Positions 52,385-60,876 of a DNA stretch of 64,000 nucleotides are shown in pieces. This stretch comes from JAJNBD01 sp964471475. Its GTDB lineage: Bacteria; Pseudomonadota; Gammaproteobacteria; CAISUE01. A program made the translations under genes and the position numbers. Location of the stretch: contig CAYYFQ010000002.1 of NCBI GenBank assembly GCA_964471475.1, positions 1-64,000 on the forward strand, given 5' to 3'. The notes beneath the pieces were generated by a model that worked only from the letters and a program-made list of their open reading frames with translations, made no database searches and was not told the origin of the DNA. The first letter of the stretch is position 1. Each line of letters begins with the position of its first letter.

Positions 52385-54790
52385 TTATTCCTCTGCTAAT
52401 AGATCTGCTGCCCAAGCCAGATGTTTTTGTAATAAATAATAATGCAAAAATTCGTTGAGTGGCATTTCGCAACAACTGCGCAAAATATGTAAATCATACG
52501 CCGAGCTTGCTGCACAAAACGCAAGTGCGAGCTCGCCTAATTCTAAAGCAAATAATCGATTACCTAAACGTGATTGATAATAATATTGGCGTTTAGGCAT
52601 TGCGGTACTTAACAGTTCAATTTGTTTTTCGTTTAATCCTAACCGAAGATAATCGGCTTTAATTTGAGGTTCAAGCGCACGATCATTGGGTAAAAAAACA
52701 CGAGATGGGCATGATTCCAACAAAGTAGGCGCAATAGGGTGATTAGCAGAATCGGCTACAGATTGTGTTGCGAAAATTACTGACACGTTTTTTTTACGTA
52801 AACTTTTTAACCAATCACGAATTTTATTTACAAAAAGGGGATGATCTAAAAACAACCACGCCTCATCCAAAATCAATAATGTGGGTGCCCCGGTAAAATT
52901 TTGTTCTAACCGATGAAATAAATAACTAAGCACTGGAGGAATAACACTCGGTATATTCATCAAAACTTCCATTTCAAAACACAAATAGTAACTACTTCGC
53001 ATGGAGTCTTGATGAGCATCAAGCAATGTCCCAAAAGGGCCACCTAAGGTGAAATTTTGAAGCGCTTGGCGCAATGGGGCATCCTGTAAAAAAGCCATTA
53101 ACCCTGATAACGTGCGCTGCTCCACAGGTACGGCAGCCAAACTTTGCAATGCCTGCCAAATAAGTTGTTTTATTTCGGGTGTGATGGTAATTTGTTCGCC
53201 GATCAACAACATTTGGACCCACTCTGCTGCCCAGCTAATCTCATTTTCTTCATCAATTCGGGCTAATGGTTGAAAATGTAAACCATCTGTTTTACCTAAT
53301 TCGTAAAATTGACCATTTACACCCAAAGTACTCGCTAAAAAACTAAGTCCCTTATCAAAAATAATAACTTGAGCATTGGTATAACGCAAAAAAGATAAAG
53401 CCATAAAATTTAATAACACCGACTTACCTGCGCCTGTTGGCCCAATGATCATCTGATGCCCAACATCACCGATATGTAGGGTATAGCAAAAAGGTGTATT
53501 ACCATAGGTATAAGCATAGAAAAGTGGTGAACTATGCAAATGATGATCACGAGGCTGGCCAATCCACAGCGCCGAATAAGGAATAAGAGTCGCTAAATTT
53601 AAACTATTAAGTAAAGGTTTACGGACATTGGCATACGCTTGTCCTGGAATAGAAGACAACCATCCTTCAACAGCATTGATAGATTCTAAAATGGTAGTAA
53701 ACCCTAACCCATTAATGACGCGCTCAACTTCACGAATTTGCTCATCCGCGATGGCCTTATCCACATTTTTTATGGTGATAGTACAAGTATAATAGCCATA
53801 ACTGACGACATCGTTACTTACCAATTGCAATGCGTCATCAATTTCGCGGGCTTTTTCTACAGCCCCTTGATCTTGCAAAGCACTTTCTTGTTTCGTTAAT
53901 ACTTCTTGCAATAAATTGAATACGCTTTTACGCTTGGCAAACCATTGTTGGCGATGACGTTTTAACTGCTGCTCGGCAGTTAATTTATCAAGTGCGATAT
54001 AACGCGTCATCCAACGATACGCAAAAGGAAGATAATTTAAACGATCCAAAATCGCTGGTGTACTCTCGGCTGGAAAGCCAATAATTGTCAACGTACGGAG
54101 ATATTCATCCCCCAATTGTGGCTCCATCCCACCTATTAAGGGCGTGTCTGCAAGCAAAGCATCCAGGTAAATGGGTGTGGAAGGGGTATGCACTTTTTGT
54201 GTTTTATTTGAAACAATACTATGGAGATAAGTTAAACTTTCTTCGTCGGACAAAAATTTAGCTTCGTAACAAAGATCTTTTAAAATAGCGAAAATACGTT
54301 GCGTTTGATCAATAAACTCCGATAAACTGGCCTGTTCTTCTTCCTCAAGTTGCTGCGCTTGTTTTATGAAATTCCGCCAAAGTGATTTTTGCAACTCCGT
54401 TGCAGGCAAATACTGAAAGGTTAAATAGTAAGTCGACTCAAAATTTAAAGCGCGCTCGCTAAAACGCTTATGATGCTCAAGATCAATGAGTAATGCTAAT
54501 TTGCTTTCTTTCGGAGCTTCTGGAGAAGGTAGAATCACAGACTCTCGACGCGCTTCGACATATAAAACCCAGCCAGACCCTAAACGCTTGAGGACATTAT
54601 TTAGTTGCGCCATCGCCACTTGCATTTGTTCATTACTGGCGGACTCTAAATCGGGCCCTCGAAAAGTACAGCTGCGTTGCAAGGAACCATCTTTATTAAG
54701 AATGACGCCGGGAGCAACAAGGGCTGCCCAGGGCAATAAATCAGCCAGAGTGGTTGGATTTTTTGCAAAGCTGCCTAAATTAAACATCAT
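52385..54790 (-). CDS. trbE: Type IV secretion ATPase, TrbE/VirB4 family
   Basis: VirB4-type ATPase that powers assembly or transport at the inner membrane. Walker A GPTGAGKS is at 450-457, and Walker B LLILDEAWLFL lies near residues 645-655. The N-terminal CagE/TrbE domain is present. Length is 801, typical. It overlaps trbD by 11 bp. It is the only ATPase found in the cluster; no VirB11 or VirD4 gene is in this window. Confidence 0.95.
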   Translation of the reverse strand: MMFNLGSFAKNPTTLADLLPWAALVAPGVILNKDGSLQRSCTFRGPDLESASNEQMQVAMAQLNNVLKRLGSGWVLYVEARRESVILPSPEAPKESKLALLIDLEHHKRFSERALNFESTYYLTFQYLPATELQKSLWRNFIKQAQQLEEEEQASLSEFIDQTQRIFAILKDLCYEAKFLSDEESLTYLHSIVSNKTQKVHTPSTPIYLDALLADTPLIGGMEPQLGDEYLRTLTIIGFPAESTPAILDRLNYLPFAYRWMTRYIALDKLTAEQQLKRHRQQWFAKRKSVFNLLQEVLTKQESALQDQGAVEKAREIDDALQLVSNDVVSYGYYTCTITIKNVDKAIADEQIREVERVINGLGFTTILESINAVEGWLSSIPGQAYANVRKPLLNSLNLATLIPYSALWIGQPRDHHLHSSPLFYAYTYGNTPFCYTLHIGDVGHQMIIGPTGAGKSVLLNFMALSFLRYTNAQVIIFDKGLSFLASTLGVNGQFYELGKTDGLHFQPLARIDEENEISWAAEWVQMLLIGEQITITPEIKQLIWQALQSLAAVPVEQRTLSGLMAFLQDAPLRQALQNFTLGGPFGTLLDAHQDSMRSSYYLCFEMEVLMNIPSVIPPVLSYLFHRLEQNFTGAPTLLILDEAWLFLDHPLFVNKIRDWLKSLRKKNVSVIFATQSVADSANHPIAPTLLESCPSRVFLPNDRALEPQIKADYLRLGLNEKQIELLSTAMPKRQYYYQSRLGNRLFALELGELALAFCAASSAYDLHILRSCCEMPLNEFLHYYLLQKHLAWAADLLAEE

Positions 54791-55037
54791 AATAAGTTTT
54801 TTGTCGTAAGTGACGAATCATCACCGTAAAGAAGTGAGCATCTTTTTTAGTTAAAGCAACGGCTATTAAGTGTAAAATCAAACAAATGGGAATAATATAG
54901 AGATTCTGCATTGCAAAAACTAAAGCAGCGCATAAGGTACCATTCAAAATAGCAAATTGACGGGGGACACCGGCCAATAAAATAGGCATCGTAAGCGATT
55001 GAAAAATTTTGCTGCGTCCTGGCTGCGTGTCTGTCAT
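54780..55037 (-). CDS. trbD: Type IV secretion protein, TrbD/VirB3 family
   Basis: An 85-residue protein with two membrane segments (about 24-62) and a conserved basic tail KKDAHFFTVMIRHLRQK, matching TrbD/VirB3. It helps place the VirB4 ATPase. The start at 55037 is chosen because a GGGGG-rich ribosome site precedes it and it begins just after the trbC stop; a longer frame from 55061 overlaps trbC. Confidence 0.88.
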   Translation of the reverse strand: MTDTQPGRSKIFQSLTMPILLAGVPRQFAILNGTLCAALVFAMQNLYIIPICLILHLIAVALTKKDAHFFTVMIRHLRQKTYYDV

Positions 55038-55038
55038 C

Positions 55039-55347
55039 TTAACCCCCTGGGGATACGCCAAACAAACTCATGACTAACGTCGCGGCAGAATAGACAATCG
55101 AGAGCCCAAAAATCACTTGGAATAATCGTCGCACACCGCTTCCCGCTTCTCCAAAAGCAATTCCAAAGCCTGCAATCACAATAGCAATCACACCTAATAC
55201 CCGTGCCACAGGACCTGTCAAAGATTCTAAAATTTTTTGCAAAGGACCTTCCCAAGGTAAACTGTCATCGGCAAAAGCAAGATTTGCCATCAAAAAAAAA
55301 GTAATCGCTAAGGCTAATTGATTCAGCCGACCTGAAAATTTTCTCAT
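55039..55347 (-). CDS. trbC: Type IV secretion pilin-like protein, TrbC/VirB2 family
   Basis: VirB2/TrbC-type pilin subunit. A signal sequence (about 1-26, ending ANLAFA) precedes two hydrophobic helices (about 46-66 and 74-95), the arrangement of the family. PWEGPLQKILESLTGPVARVLGVIAIVIAG is close to the family pattern. Length is 102. It is the first gene of the visible trbCDEFG-I-x-L series; trbB, which usually precedes it, is absent here. Confidence 0.88.
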   Translation of the reverse strand: MRKFSGRLNQLALAITFFLMANLAFADDSLPWEGPLQKILESLTGPVARVLGVIAIVIAGFGIAFGEAGSGVRRLFQVIFGLSIVYSAATLVMSLFGVSPGG

Positions 55348-55685
55348 GGATGAGTCCTAGTAACTTTAAGTTTCGACATTGTACCTTGTTGAGTCTTTGG
55401 GGAGCAACTGCCGGTAAAATGAAATTTAATATGCGCTTGCCCTGTGACTAGTTACCAAAAGGAAATGAGTGATCAGAGCTAGCGCATAAAAAGTTTTTTA
55501 TCTTCAAGCAGGGAGAAATTAACTCTGGAGCTGCCATTCCGCAACTTGTTCGCGAGATCCAAGCGGTTCATATTTGTAGCCGCGTTGTGGCTACAATATA
55601 AGCTTATGTAATAATACAATCAATATGTAAAGTTGAACGCCAATTAAGAGCTAAAAATTGAAAAAGCCAGTTAATCGTTTAGAAT
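55348..55685. other. 338-bp spacer between the Trb cluster and the transporter
   Basis: Contains an inverted repeat TGTAGCC/GGCTACA (55575-55595) and AT-rich flanks. It should hold the trb promoter. A short open stretch with no recognised family runs to about 55605. No gene called. Confidence 0.4.
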
Positions 55686-57119
55686 TCAGAGGTTATCTTT
55701 AACCCAACACCCACTCAAATACAGGAGAACAGAAAGCCCGAGTAAAAAGAGAAAAATTCCTATATACGTATTGTAATAACCCAAAATAGGCGAAAAAGTC
55801 GTCGACGCAAAAGATTGCGTACAAGTTGCCACCACACCAGCCAAGTAACTTGAAAAAGCAATACATAAATATAAAAAACCTACCATAGTATTTTGGAGGC
55901 TTTCGGGAATATCTTTGGTGACTAAAGCAAGTAAGGTAGGCATCATTAGCACTTCTCCGGTACCCATGAGAAATTGACTTAAAAACAACCAACATGCATT
56001 AATTTTGTGGCCATCAATCATAAAAAGTTTAGTCGGAATAATAAGCACTAAAAAGCTAGCGCTTAAAAACAAAAAACTTATCGCAAAGCTTTTAAATGTT
56101 ATCCCTAACGAATCTTTACCTATGTATCGTTCAAAAAAATAATCCACTACAGGCGCCATACAAATAACACCTAGGGGTTCAAAAGATACGAAAGAAGATG
56201 TCGGAATTTGTAAACTGAATAAATTTTTGTTAACGAAATCTCGAGTAAACGTGATAATAGAATTAACGATTTGAAATTCCATTGCGAAAAAAAATAAACT
56301 CACCACGGAAAAAAACATCGCTAAAAATATTTTCTTTTTTAAATAGGGAGTATACTCACGCGATTTCATCAAAATCCAAAAGGTAGCAAAAATTCCAACT
56401 ACAAATAATAAATCACGCGTTAAATCTTTATGGGCAATCAAAATTACACATAATAAAATCCCCACCAATACAATGAGAAACAAGGAAAATACTTTACGAA
56501 AACTAACGGTAAGATGCTCTGGATTGACGCGTAAGTAGGTCACCCCGCGCGCCGTCACATAATTCGCTATAAAAAACGCACCTAACAAGAGCGCTAACCC
56601 TAAAAAACTTAAAGCATGCGAGTATTCAAACAAAAACCCAAAAAATAAAGGACCGGCCAAGCTACCTATATTGGTTGCCATATAAAAATAAAAAAACCCG
56701 CGCGCGCGCGAAGGATCGTTTTTTTCATAAAGATGATCTACTAATGTGGCATTCGTCGGCATATAAAATCCCATGCCTACTACTAAAAAAGCCAATCCTA
56801 AATAAATTAAGTTAAGATGCCCAATCGCTAATAATAATGAGCCAAGCGCTGAAAGCAAAATGCCTATCATCAAAATACGCAATGCACCAAAATATTTATC
56901 AGCACAATACCCCCCCAAAAAAGTTGCAGCGTAGCTGAGCGCTTCATAAGAAGCGCTGATGGCATAAGATTGGCTGTCTGAGAGTAAAAATTTATTGATA
57001 AGATATAAAACGATAATGCTTTGTACGGCCCAAAAAGAAAAACGAGCACTCAATTCGGAACCAAAAACCGTTAAAAATCCAGCCGGAAAATAATGATGGG
57101 AAGGAACATTTTTTCTCAC
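55686..57119 (-). CDS. POT/PTR-family peptide transporter-like protein
   Basis: A 12-14 helix MFS-type carrier of the proton-dependent oligopeptide transporter family, judging by the N-terminal layout (SELSARFSFWAVQSIIVLYL), GGYCADKYFGALRILMIG and FYFYMATNIGSLAGPLFFG. The POT proton-coupling motif ExxER is incomplete: it reads ELSAR, with the second Glu replaced by Ala. Length is 477. Peptide import is likely, but the altered motif may change coupling or substrate. It stands alone. Confidence 0.8.
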   Translation of the reverse strand: MRKNVPSHHYFPAGFLTVFGSELSARFSFWAVQSIIVLYLINKFLLSDSQSYAISASYEALSYAATFLGGYCADKYFGALRILMIGILLSALGSLLLAIGHLNLIYLGLAFLVVGMGFYMPTNATLVDHLYEKNDPSRARGFFYFYMATNIGSLAGPLFFGFLFEYSHALSFLGLALLLGAFFIANYVTARGVTYLRVNPEHLTVSFRKVFSLFLIVLVGILLCVILIAHKDLTRDLLFVVGIFATFWILMKSREYTPYLKKKIFLAMFFSVVSLFFFAMEFQIVNSIITFTRDFVNKNLFSLQIPTSSFVSFEPLGVICMAPVVDYFFERYIGKDSLGITFKSFAISFLFLSASFLVLIIPTKLFMIDGHKINACWLFLSQFLMGTGEVLMMPTLLALVTKDIPESLQNTMVGFLYLCIAFSSYLAGVVATCTQSFASTTFSPILGYYNTYIGIFLFLLGLSVLLYLSGCWVKDNL

Positions 57120-57200
57120 GCAACTTCCTTTAGTTGAGTAATAAGGTATATAAAGTGTTTATTCAAGTTAGAACACCAAAGAAAAATCTTATATCACTTA

Positions 57201-58010
57201 TCAATAACTTTTGCAAGAAAAACAACGCCATTTTTTTGGCGCTTTTTGACAAATTGCGTTGGATTCCGCAAGAGTGGCTACAGGCAAAAATAAACAGGAA
57301 CCTGAACCCGTCATTCTCGGAGTGCCATAAGCACGCAACCAATCTCGCGCTTCTTTCACCTCAGGATATAATTGACAGATAAGATTTTCAAAATCATTAT
57401 GCGTTCTGTCAAATTGATAATCCGCAAAACTCATCGGCACACTATTACGTGGTAAGTCAGGATGTTGAAACGCCGTTTTAGTATCCACATGACAACTAGG
57501 GTATAACAATACATAGGGTTGAATAGGCAGGTGGATAGGGGTGAGTGCCACACCAGTTCCTTCGGCCCATGCATTTTGTTGCAAAATAAAAAAAGGGACA
57601 TCTGCACCAAGACCTTCACCCAGTTGCATAAGTATGGAAGAATTGAGTTGCAAATTCCATAATTGATTAAGGGCTAACAAAGTGCTTGCTGCATCCGAGC
57701 TACCGCCTCCTAAGCCTGCTCCCATGGGGATCTTTTTGTGTAATATAATTTTAACACCTTGCTCCACTTGATAAGTATCTTGTAAAAGTTGAGCTGCTTT
57801 GTAAATTAAGTTATCTGTGGGTGCAATAGTGCAATTTACACATTCAATAATCATGTTCGCCTCCGTCAATAAATGAAAATAGAGGTCATCACCAAAATCT
57901 AAGCGTTGATAGATTGTTTGAAGATTATGATAGCCATTTGGTTTTTGGCCAAGAATGTGTAAAAATAAGTTAATTTTAGCCGGCGCAAAATAATGGAGTA
58001 GGTTGAGCAT
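57201..58010 (-). CDS. ispE: 4-diphosphocytidyl-2-C-methyl-D-erythritol kinase
   Basis: IspE phosphorylates CDP-methylerythritol in the MEP isoprenoid pathway. The GHMP-kinase motif PMGAGLGGGSSDAAS is complete, with the N-terminal PAKINLFLHILGQKPNGYHNL and C-terminal RMTGSGSCLF. Length is 269. It is divergent from the MCE gene by 2 bp. lolB and prs, the usual neighbours, are absent. Confidence 0.96.
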   Translation of the reverse strand: MLNLLHYFAPAKINLFLHILGQKPNGYHNLQTIYQRLDFGDDLYFHLLTEANMIIECVNCTIAPTDNLIYKAAQLLQDTYQVEQGVKIILHKKIPMGAGLGGGSSDAASTLLALNQLWNLQLNSSILMQLGEGLGADVPFFILQQNAWAEGTGVALTPIHLPIQPYVLLYPSCHVDTKTAFQHPDLPRNSVPMSFADYQFDRTHNDFENLICQLYPEVKEARDWLRAYGTPRMTGSGSCLFLPVATLAESNAICQKAPKKWRCFSCKSY

Positions 58011-58012
58011 TT

Positions 58013-58813
58013 ATGAATCCTAAAGTGAATTTTCTGTTAGTAGGGCTTTTCGTGATCGGTATTTGTTTAGCAAGTATCATTTTTATCCTTTGGCTAAGTT
58101 TTGGTTATGGTGAAACCAAACAAAAATTTTACCTAATTTATATGAAAGAATCTGTAGCGGGTTTAAGCCTAAACGCTGCCGTTAAATTCAATGGGGTAAA
58201 CGTAGGCACCACCAAAGAAATTACGCTTGATCACGGGAACCCTGCTATTGTACTTATCAAAATTCAAGTCGATGAAAACACTCCTATTAGCGTAGATACG
58301 AGAGCCACGCTAATGTCACAAGGTTTAACAGGGTTAAGTTACATCAACCTCAGTGGAGGTACAGAGAATTCTCCACCTTTAAAACCCTTACATGGGCAAA
58401 CCTTTGCCATTATACCCACAAATCCTTCCTTATTAGTTCGGTTAGACTCTACAATCAATAAGCTTACCGATTCTTTTGATCAACTTACCAAGAGTTTTAA
58501 TATTCTGTTACGTTCTGAAAATCAGCAACATTTTACCCATATTCTCAAGAACTTTGATGAAATTTCTTCCACGATTGCTGATCATAAAACGGCTATTGGA
58601 GCCGGGATGATGAATTTCCCCACTGCCATTCAAAATGCAGATCAATTACTGATGAACACCAATAATCAAACTTTGCCTACTCTCAATCAATCGCTATTGA
58701 TGCTACAAACGGCCACATTAGATTTAACAAATTTATCACAAGAGTTGATGAATAACCCTTCCATTTTATTAACGGGGCCAAGACCGGTGGCTCCTGGACC
58801 TGGAGAACAGTGA
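58013..58813 (+). CDS. MCE-domain lipid-transport protein (MlaD-like)
   Basis: A periplasmic lipid-binding subunit of an Mla/MCE ABC system. The membrane anchor (about 8-30) is followed by the MCE domain (about 37-115) with KESVAGLSLNAAVKFNGVNVG and TLMSQGLTGLSYINLSGG. The rest is helical and Gln/Asn-rich. Length is 266. Its stop overlaps the lipoprotein gene start. No permease or ATPase gene of an Mla operon lies beside it. Confidence 0.9.
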   Translation: MNPKVNFLLVGLFVIGICLASIIFILWLSFGYGETKQKFYLIYMKESVAGLSLNAAVKFNGVNVGTTKEITLDHGNPAIVLIKIQVDENTPISVDTRATLMSQGLTGLSYINLSGGTENSPPLKPLHGQTFAIIPTNPSLLVRLDSTINKLTDSFDQLTKSFNILLRSENQQHFTHILKNFDEISSTIADHKTAIGAGMMNFPTAIQNADQLLMNTNNQTLPTLNQSLLMLQTATLDLTNLSQELMNNPSILLTGPRPVAPGPGEQ

Positions 58814-59643
58814 TGATATTTGCTTCTGTATTTAAGATCTTTACTACTCCGATGCACCTCGTCCTTTGTATTAAACCTCTTTCGAAACTCTACTCCTGTG
58901 GAAAATTTGTGCATCGGTTCGGTGCTCAAATCTTCATGTGTGGGCGCGTACACTCTGGTTCTACGCTCCTAGCTTCCTTCAACTTTTTTTACCGGAGCGA
59001 GTTTCGAAAGAGGTCTATTGGTAAAGTAAGGTGGTGCCGACTCGTAGCAATGCTATTGTTTTCAGCGTTACTGACAGGATGTATTCATATTGGTTCCGGA
59101 AATCAATCCCCCTCGCACTATTACACTTTTAATGTAAATAGTGAGCAATTGATCAAAAAATATCCACACACACACAAAACCTTACAAGTAAATATTGGGC
59201 AAGCCCTCACCACTCTACGAACATCTAAAATGGCTTATCAAACCAGTGAACCTCGTTTCAATTATTTTGTCTCACACAGCTGGCTCGCTCCTCCTTCGAG
59301 TTTAATCTCACCCGTAATCGCGGAGGCCTTGGAACAATCGGCTTATTTCAAAGCCGTCGTCATAGCTCCAGCTTATGCGGGAACGACGGATTATCAACTT
59401 ACCATTACTTTATTTAAATTACAACAAAATTTTACGGCTTCACTACAGACAAGTACCGAACAATTATCCCTTCAACTCGTTTTAATTGATAGCCTTAAAA
59501 ATAAACCCATTGCTGCTCATACCTTTAGTATTGAAGTGCCAAGCGCACCTGATCCAGTCAGTGGAGTTCGGGCTGCGAATCAAGCATTAGCTGAATTAAT
59601 GCCAAAAATGGTAGAATTTGTGATAGACGCTACTCAATCTTAA
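58810..59643 (+). CDS. ABC-type transport auxiliary lipoprotein (PqiC/MlaD partner)
   Basis: An ABC_trans_aux family lipoprotein that partners MCE proteins. The mature domain runs from the lipobox LLTGC to the end, with SHYYTFNV, FNYFVSHSWLAPPSSLISPVIAEALE and later APDPVSGVRAANQALAELM. A family 3 element (58871-59019) lies in the 5' part and stays in frame, so reading from the GTG at 58810 adds about 70 unrelated residues. A restart at the ATG at 59050 would give a very short signal sequence MLLFSALLTGC. Which start is used is unclear, so export may be impaired. Confidence 0.8.
   Translation: MMIFASVFKIFTTPMHLVLCIKPLSKLYSCGKFVHRFGAQIFMCGRVHSGSTLLASFNFFYRSEFRKRSIGKVRWCRLVAMLLFSALLTGCIHIGSGNQSPSHYYTFNVNSEQLIKKYPHTHKTLQVNIGQALTTLRTSKMAYQTSEPRFNYFVSHSWLAPPSSLISPVIAEALEQSAYFKAVVIAPAYAGTTDYQLTITLFKLQQNFTASLQTSTEQLSLQLVLIDSLKNKPIAAHTFSIEVPSAPDPVSGVRAANQALAELMPKMVEFVIDATQS
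58871..59019. repeat. Family 3 inverted-repeat element, copy 2
   Basis: 149 bp, in the opposite orientation to 32408-32544. It is homologous along nearly all its length, with one insertion of about 18 bp in this copy. The right end AGTTTCGAAAGAGGTCTATT matches exactly the complement of copy 1's left end. It is inserted between the start and the signal sequence of the lipoprotein gene. Confidence 0.85.
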
Positions 59644-59653
59644 CAATATTTCT

Positions 59654-60064
59654 ATGGCTTCGACTTTTTATATCAATGATGTACCCATTGAGTGTATTAA
59701 TAAAGCAGCGATTACTTATCAAGTCCCTGCTGAACTCATTATTGCGGTGTTGAAAACCGAGAATGGTCGCAATGGAATGGCAAAACCGAATAAAAATGGT
59801 ACTTTTGATTATGGCCCCATGCAAATTAATACCGTGTGGTTACCTACGCTGCGTCGCTATGGTTACACCAAAGAAATGTTACAGTATAATCCTTGTTTAA
59901 ATGCTTGGGTGGGAACATGGATTCTGGGGCAACGTATTGCCTCCACTCCTAACTTATTCCGTGGAATTGGTGCTTACCATTCTTATACTGAAAATGAAAA
60001 CATGCTATATCGCCAACGAGTATTAAAAATTTATTCCTTACTTCATACTTATTTACACTCTTAA
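59654..60064 (+). CDS. Lytic transglycosylase, SLT/VirB1-like
   Basis: A 136-residue protein of the single-domain SLT type (TrbN/IpgF/VirB1-like). The predicted catalytic Glu is in AVLKTENGRNG (about 36), and FDYGPMQINTVWLPTLRRYG matches the family. No signal peptide is visible. Such enzymes open peptidoglycan for secretion machines, and the Trb cluster is about 4 kb away on the other strand, though the link is only positional. Confidence 0.85.
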   Translation: MASTFYINDVPIECINKAAITYQVPAELIIAVLKTENGRNGMAKPNKNGTFDYGPMQINTVWLPTLRRYGYTKEMLQYNPCLNAWVGTWILGQRIASTPNLFRGIGAYHSYTENENMLYRQRVLKIYSLLHTYLHS

Positions 60065-60073
60065 AGGATTGCT

Positions 60074-60727
60074 ATGTTTAAAAAAATTTTGATGGCTCTT
60101 TTACTTTGTTTAGTAATGAGCGCGTGCCATTCCAAAACTCCCTTTGAAACTTTAAATGCTAATGCAGATCAACTTAAAGCACTCTATAGTTTAGGAGGAA
60201 CCAGTGCATTAGGTAGTAAAAATGCATCTGTAACTTTAGTTAACATTTTTTCTTATGATTGCAGCTACTGTCGTAGAGAGTTTCCACTGATTGAGCATTT
60301 TGCCAAAGTGCACTCTAATGTTAAAATCATTTTCAAACCCTTTTTAGCTTTTGCGGAGAAAACTAATGTGTTACCGCAATATGCGGCACTTGCTGCAGCT
60401 AAACAAGGACAATTCCTGGCGATGAATCATGCATTAATGACTACTAATAAGCCACTGAATAGCAAAACTATTCATTCAATTGCGCGTGAGCTTAATTTAA
60501 ATATGGATAAGTTCAATGCGGATATACAAAGCAAAGAAGTGAAAGATCAAATTGATGCGAACACCGCATTGATGGCAGATTTGAATATTGATGGCATTCC
60601 CACCGTTATTATGGCCACGACAAAAACTACTGAAGCGTCTCATGACAGTGACAAACCTTATATCCAAATGGGTTTTATTTCTAATGATATTTTGTTAGAA
60701 ATGCTCAGAGGGCTTTCTCATCCTTAG
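60074..60727 (+). CDS. DsbA-family thioredoxin-fold lipoprotein
   Basis: A thiol-disulfide oxidoreductase-like protein. The signal sequence ends in the lipobox LVMSAC (about residue 16), so it is likely lipid-anchored. The active site is CSYC (about 57-60), within SYDCSYCRREFPLIEHF. The remainder has the DsbA helical insert and the cis-Pro loop (GIPTV). Length is 217. It lies 9 bp after the transglycosylase and upstream of the FadL-like porin. It may be a periplasmic oxidase or reductase. Confidence 0.9.
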   Translation: MFKKILMALLLCLVMSACHSKTPFETLNANADQLKALYSLGGTSALGSKNASVTLVNIFSYDCSYCRREFPLIEHFAKVHSNVKIIFKPFLAFAEKTNVLPQYAALAAAKQGQFLAMNHALMTTNKPLNSKTIHSIARELNLNMDKFNADIQSKEVKDQIDANTALMADLNIDGIPTVIMATTKTTEASHDSDKPYIQMGFISNDILLEMLRGLSHP

Positions 60728-60876
60728 GGCGTGTTCCTAAAGTATCAACTAAGTTTTAACATTACTTGAAATCCGCTTGAGTCATCGTTCAAAACCGGGT
60801 ATCATGACCACTCTGTCAAGGTAAGATATTCCTTCTTCTCTTTGAAAAATAACAGTAATACTAGAGATTTTTTATT

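Noticed and set aside
55520..55605. Possible gene remnant before the Trb cluster
   Set aside because: Two short open frames are possible but neither has a start, ribosome site or recognised family.
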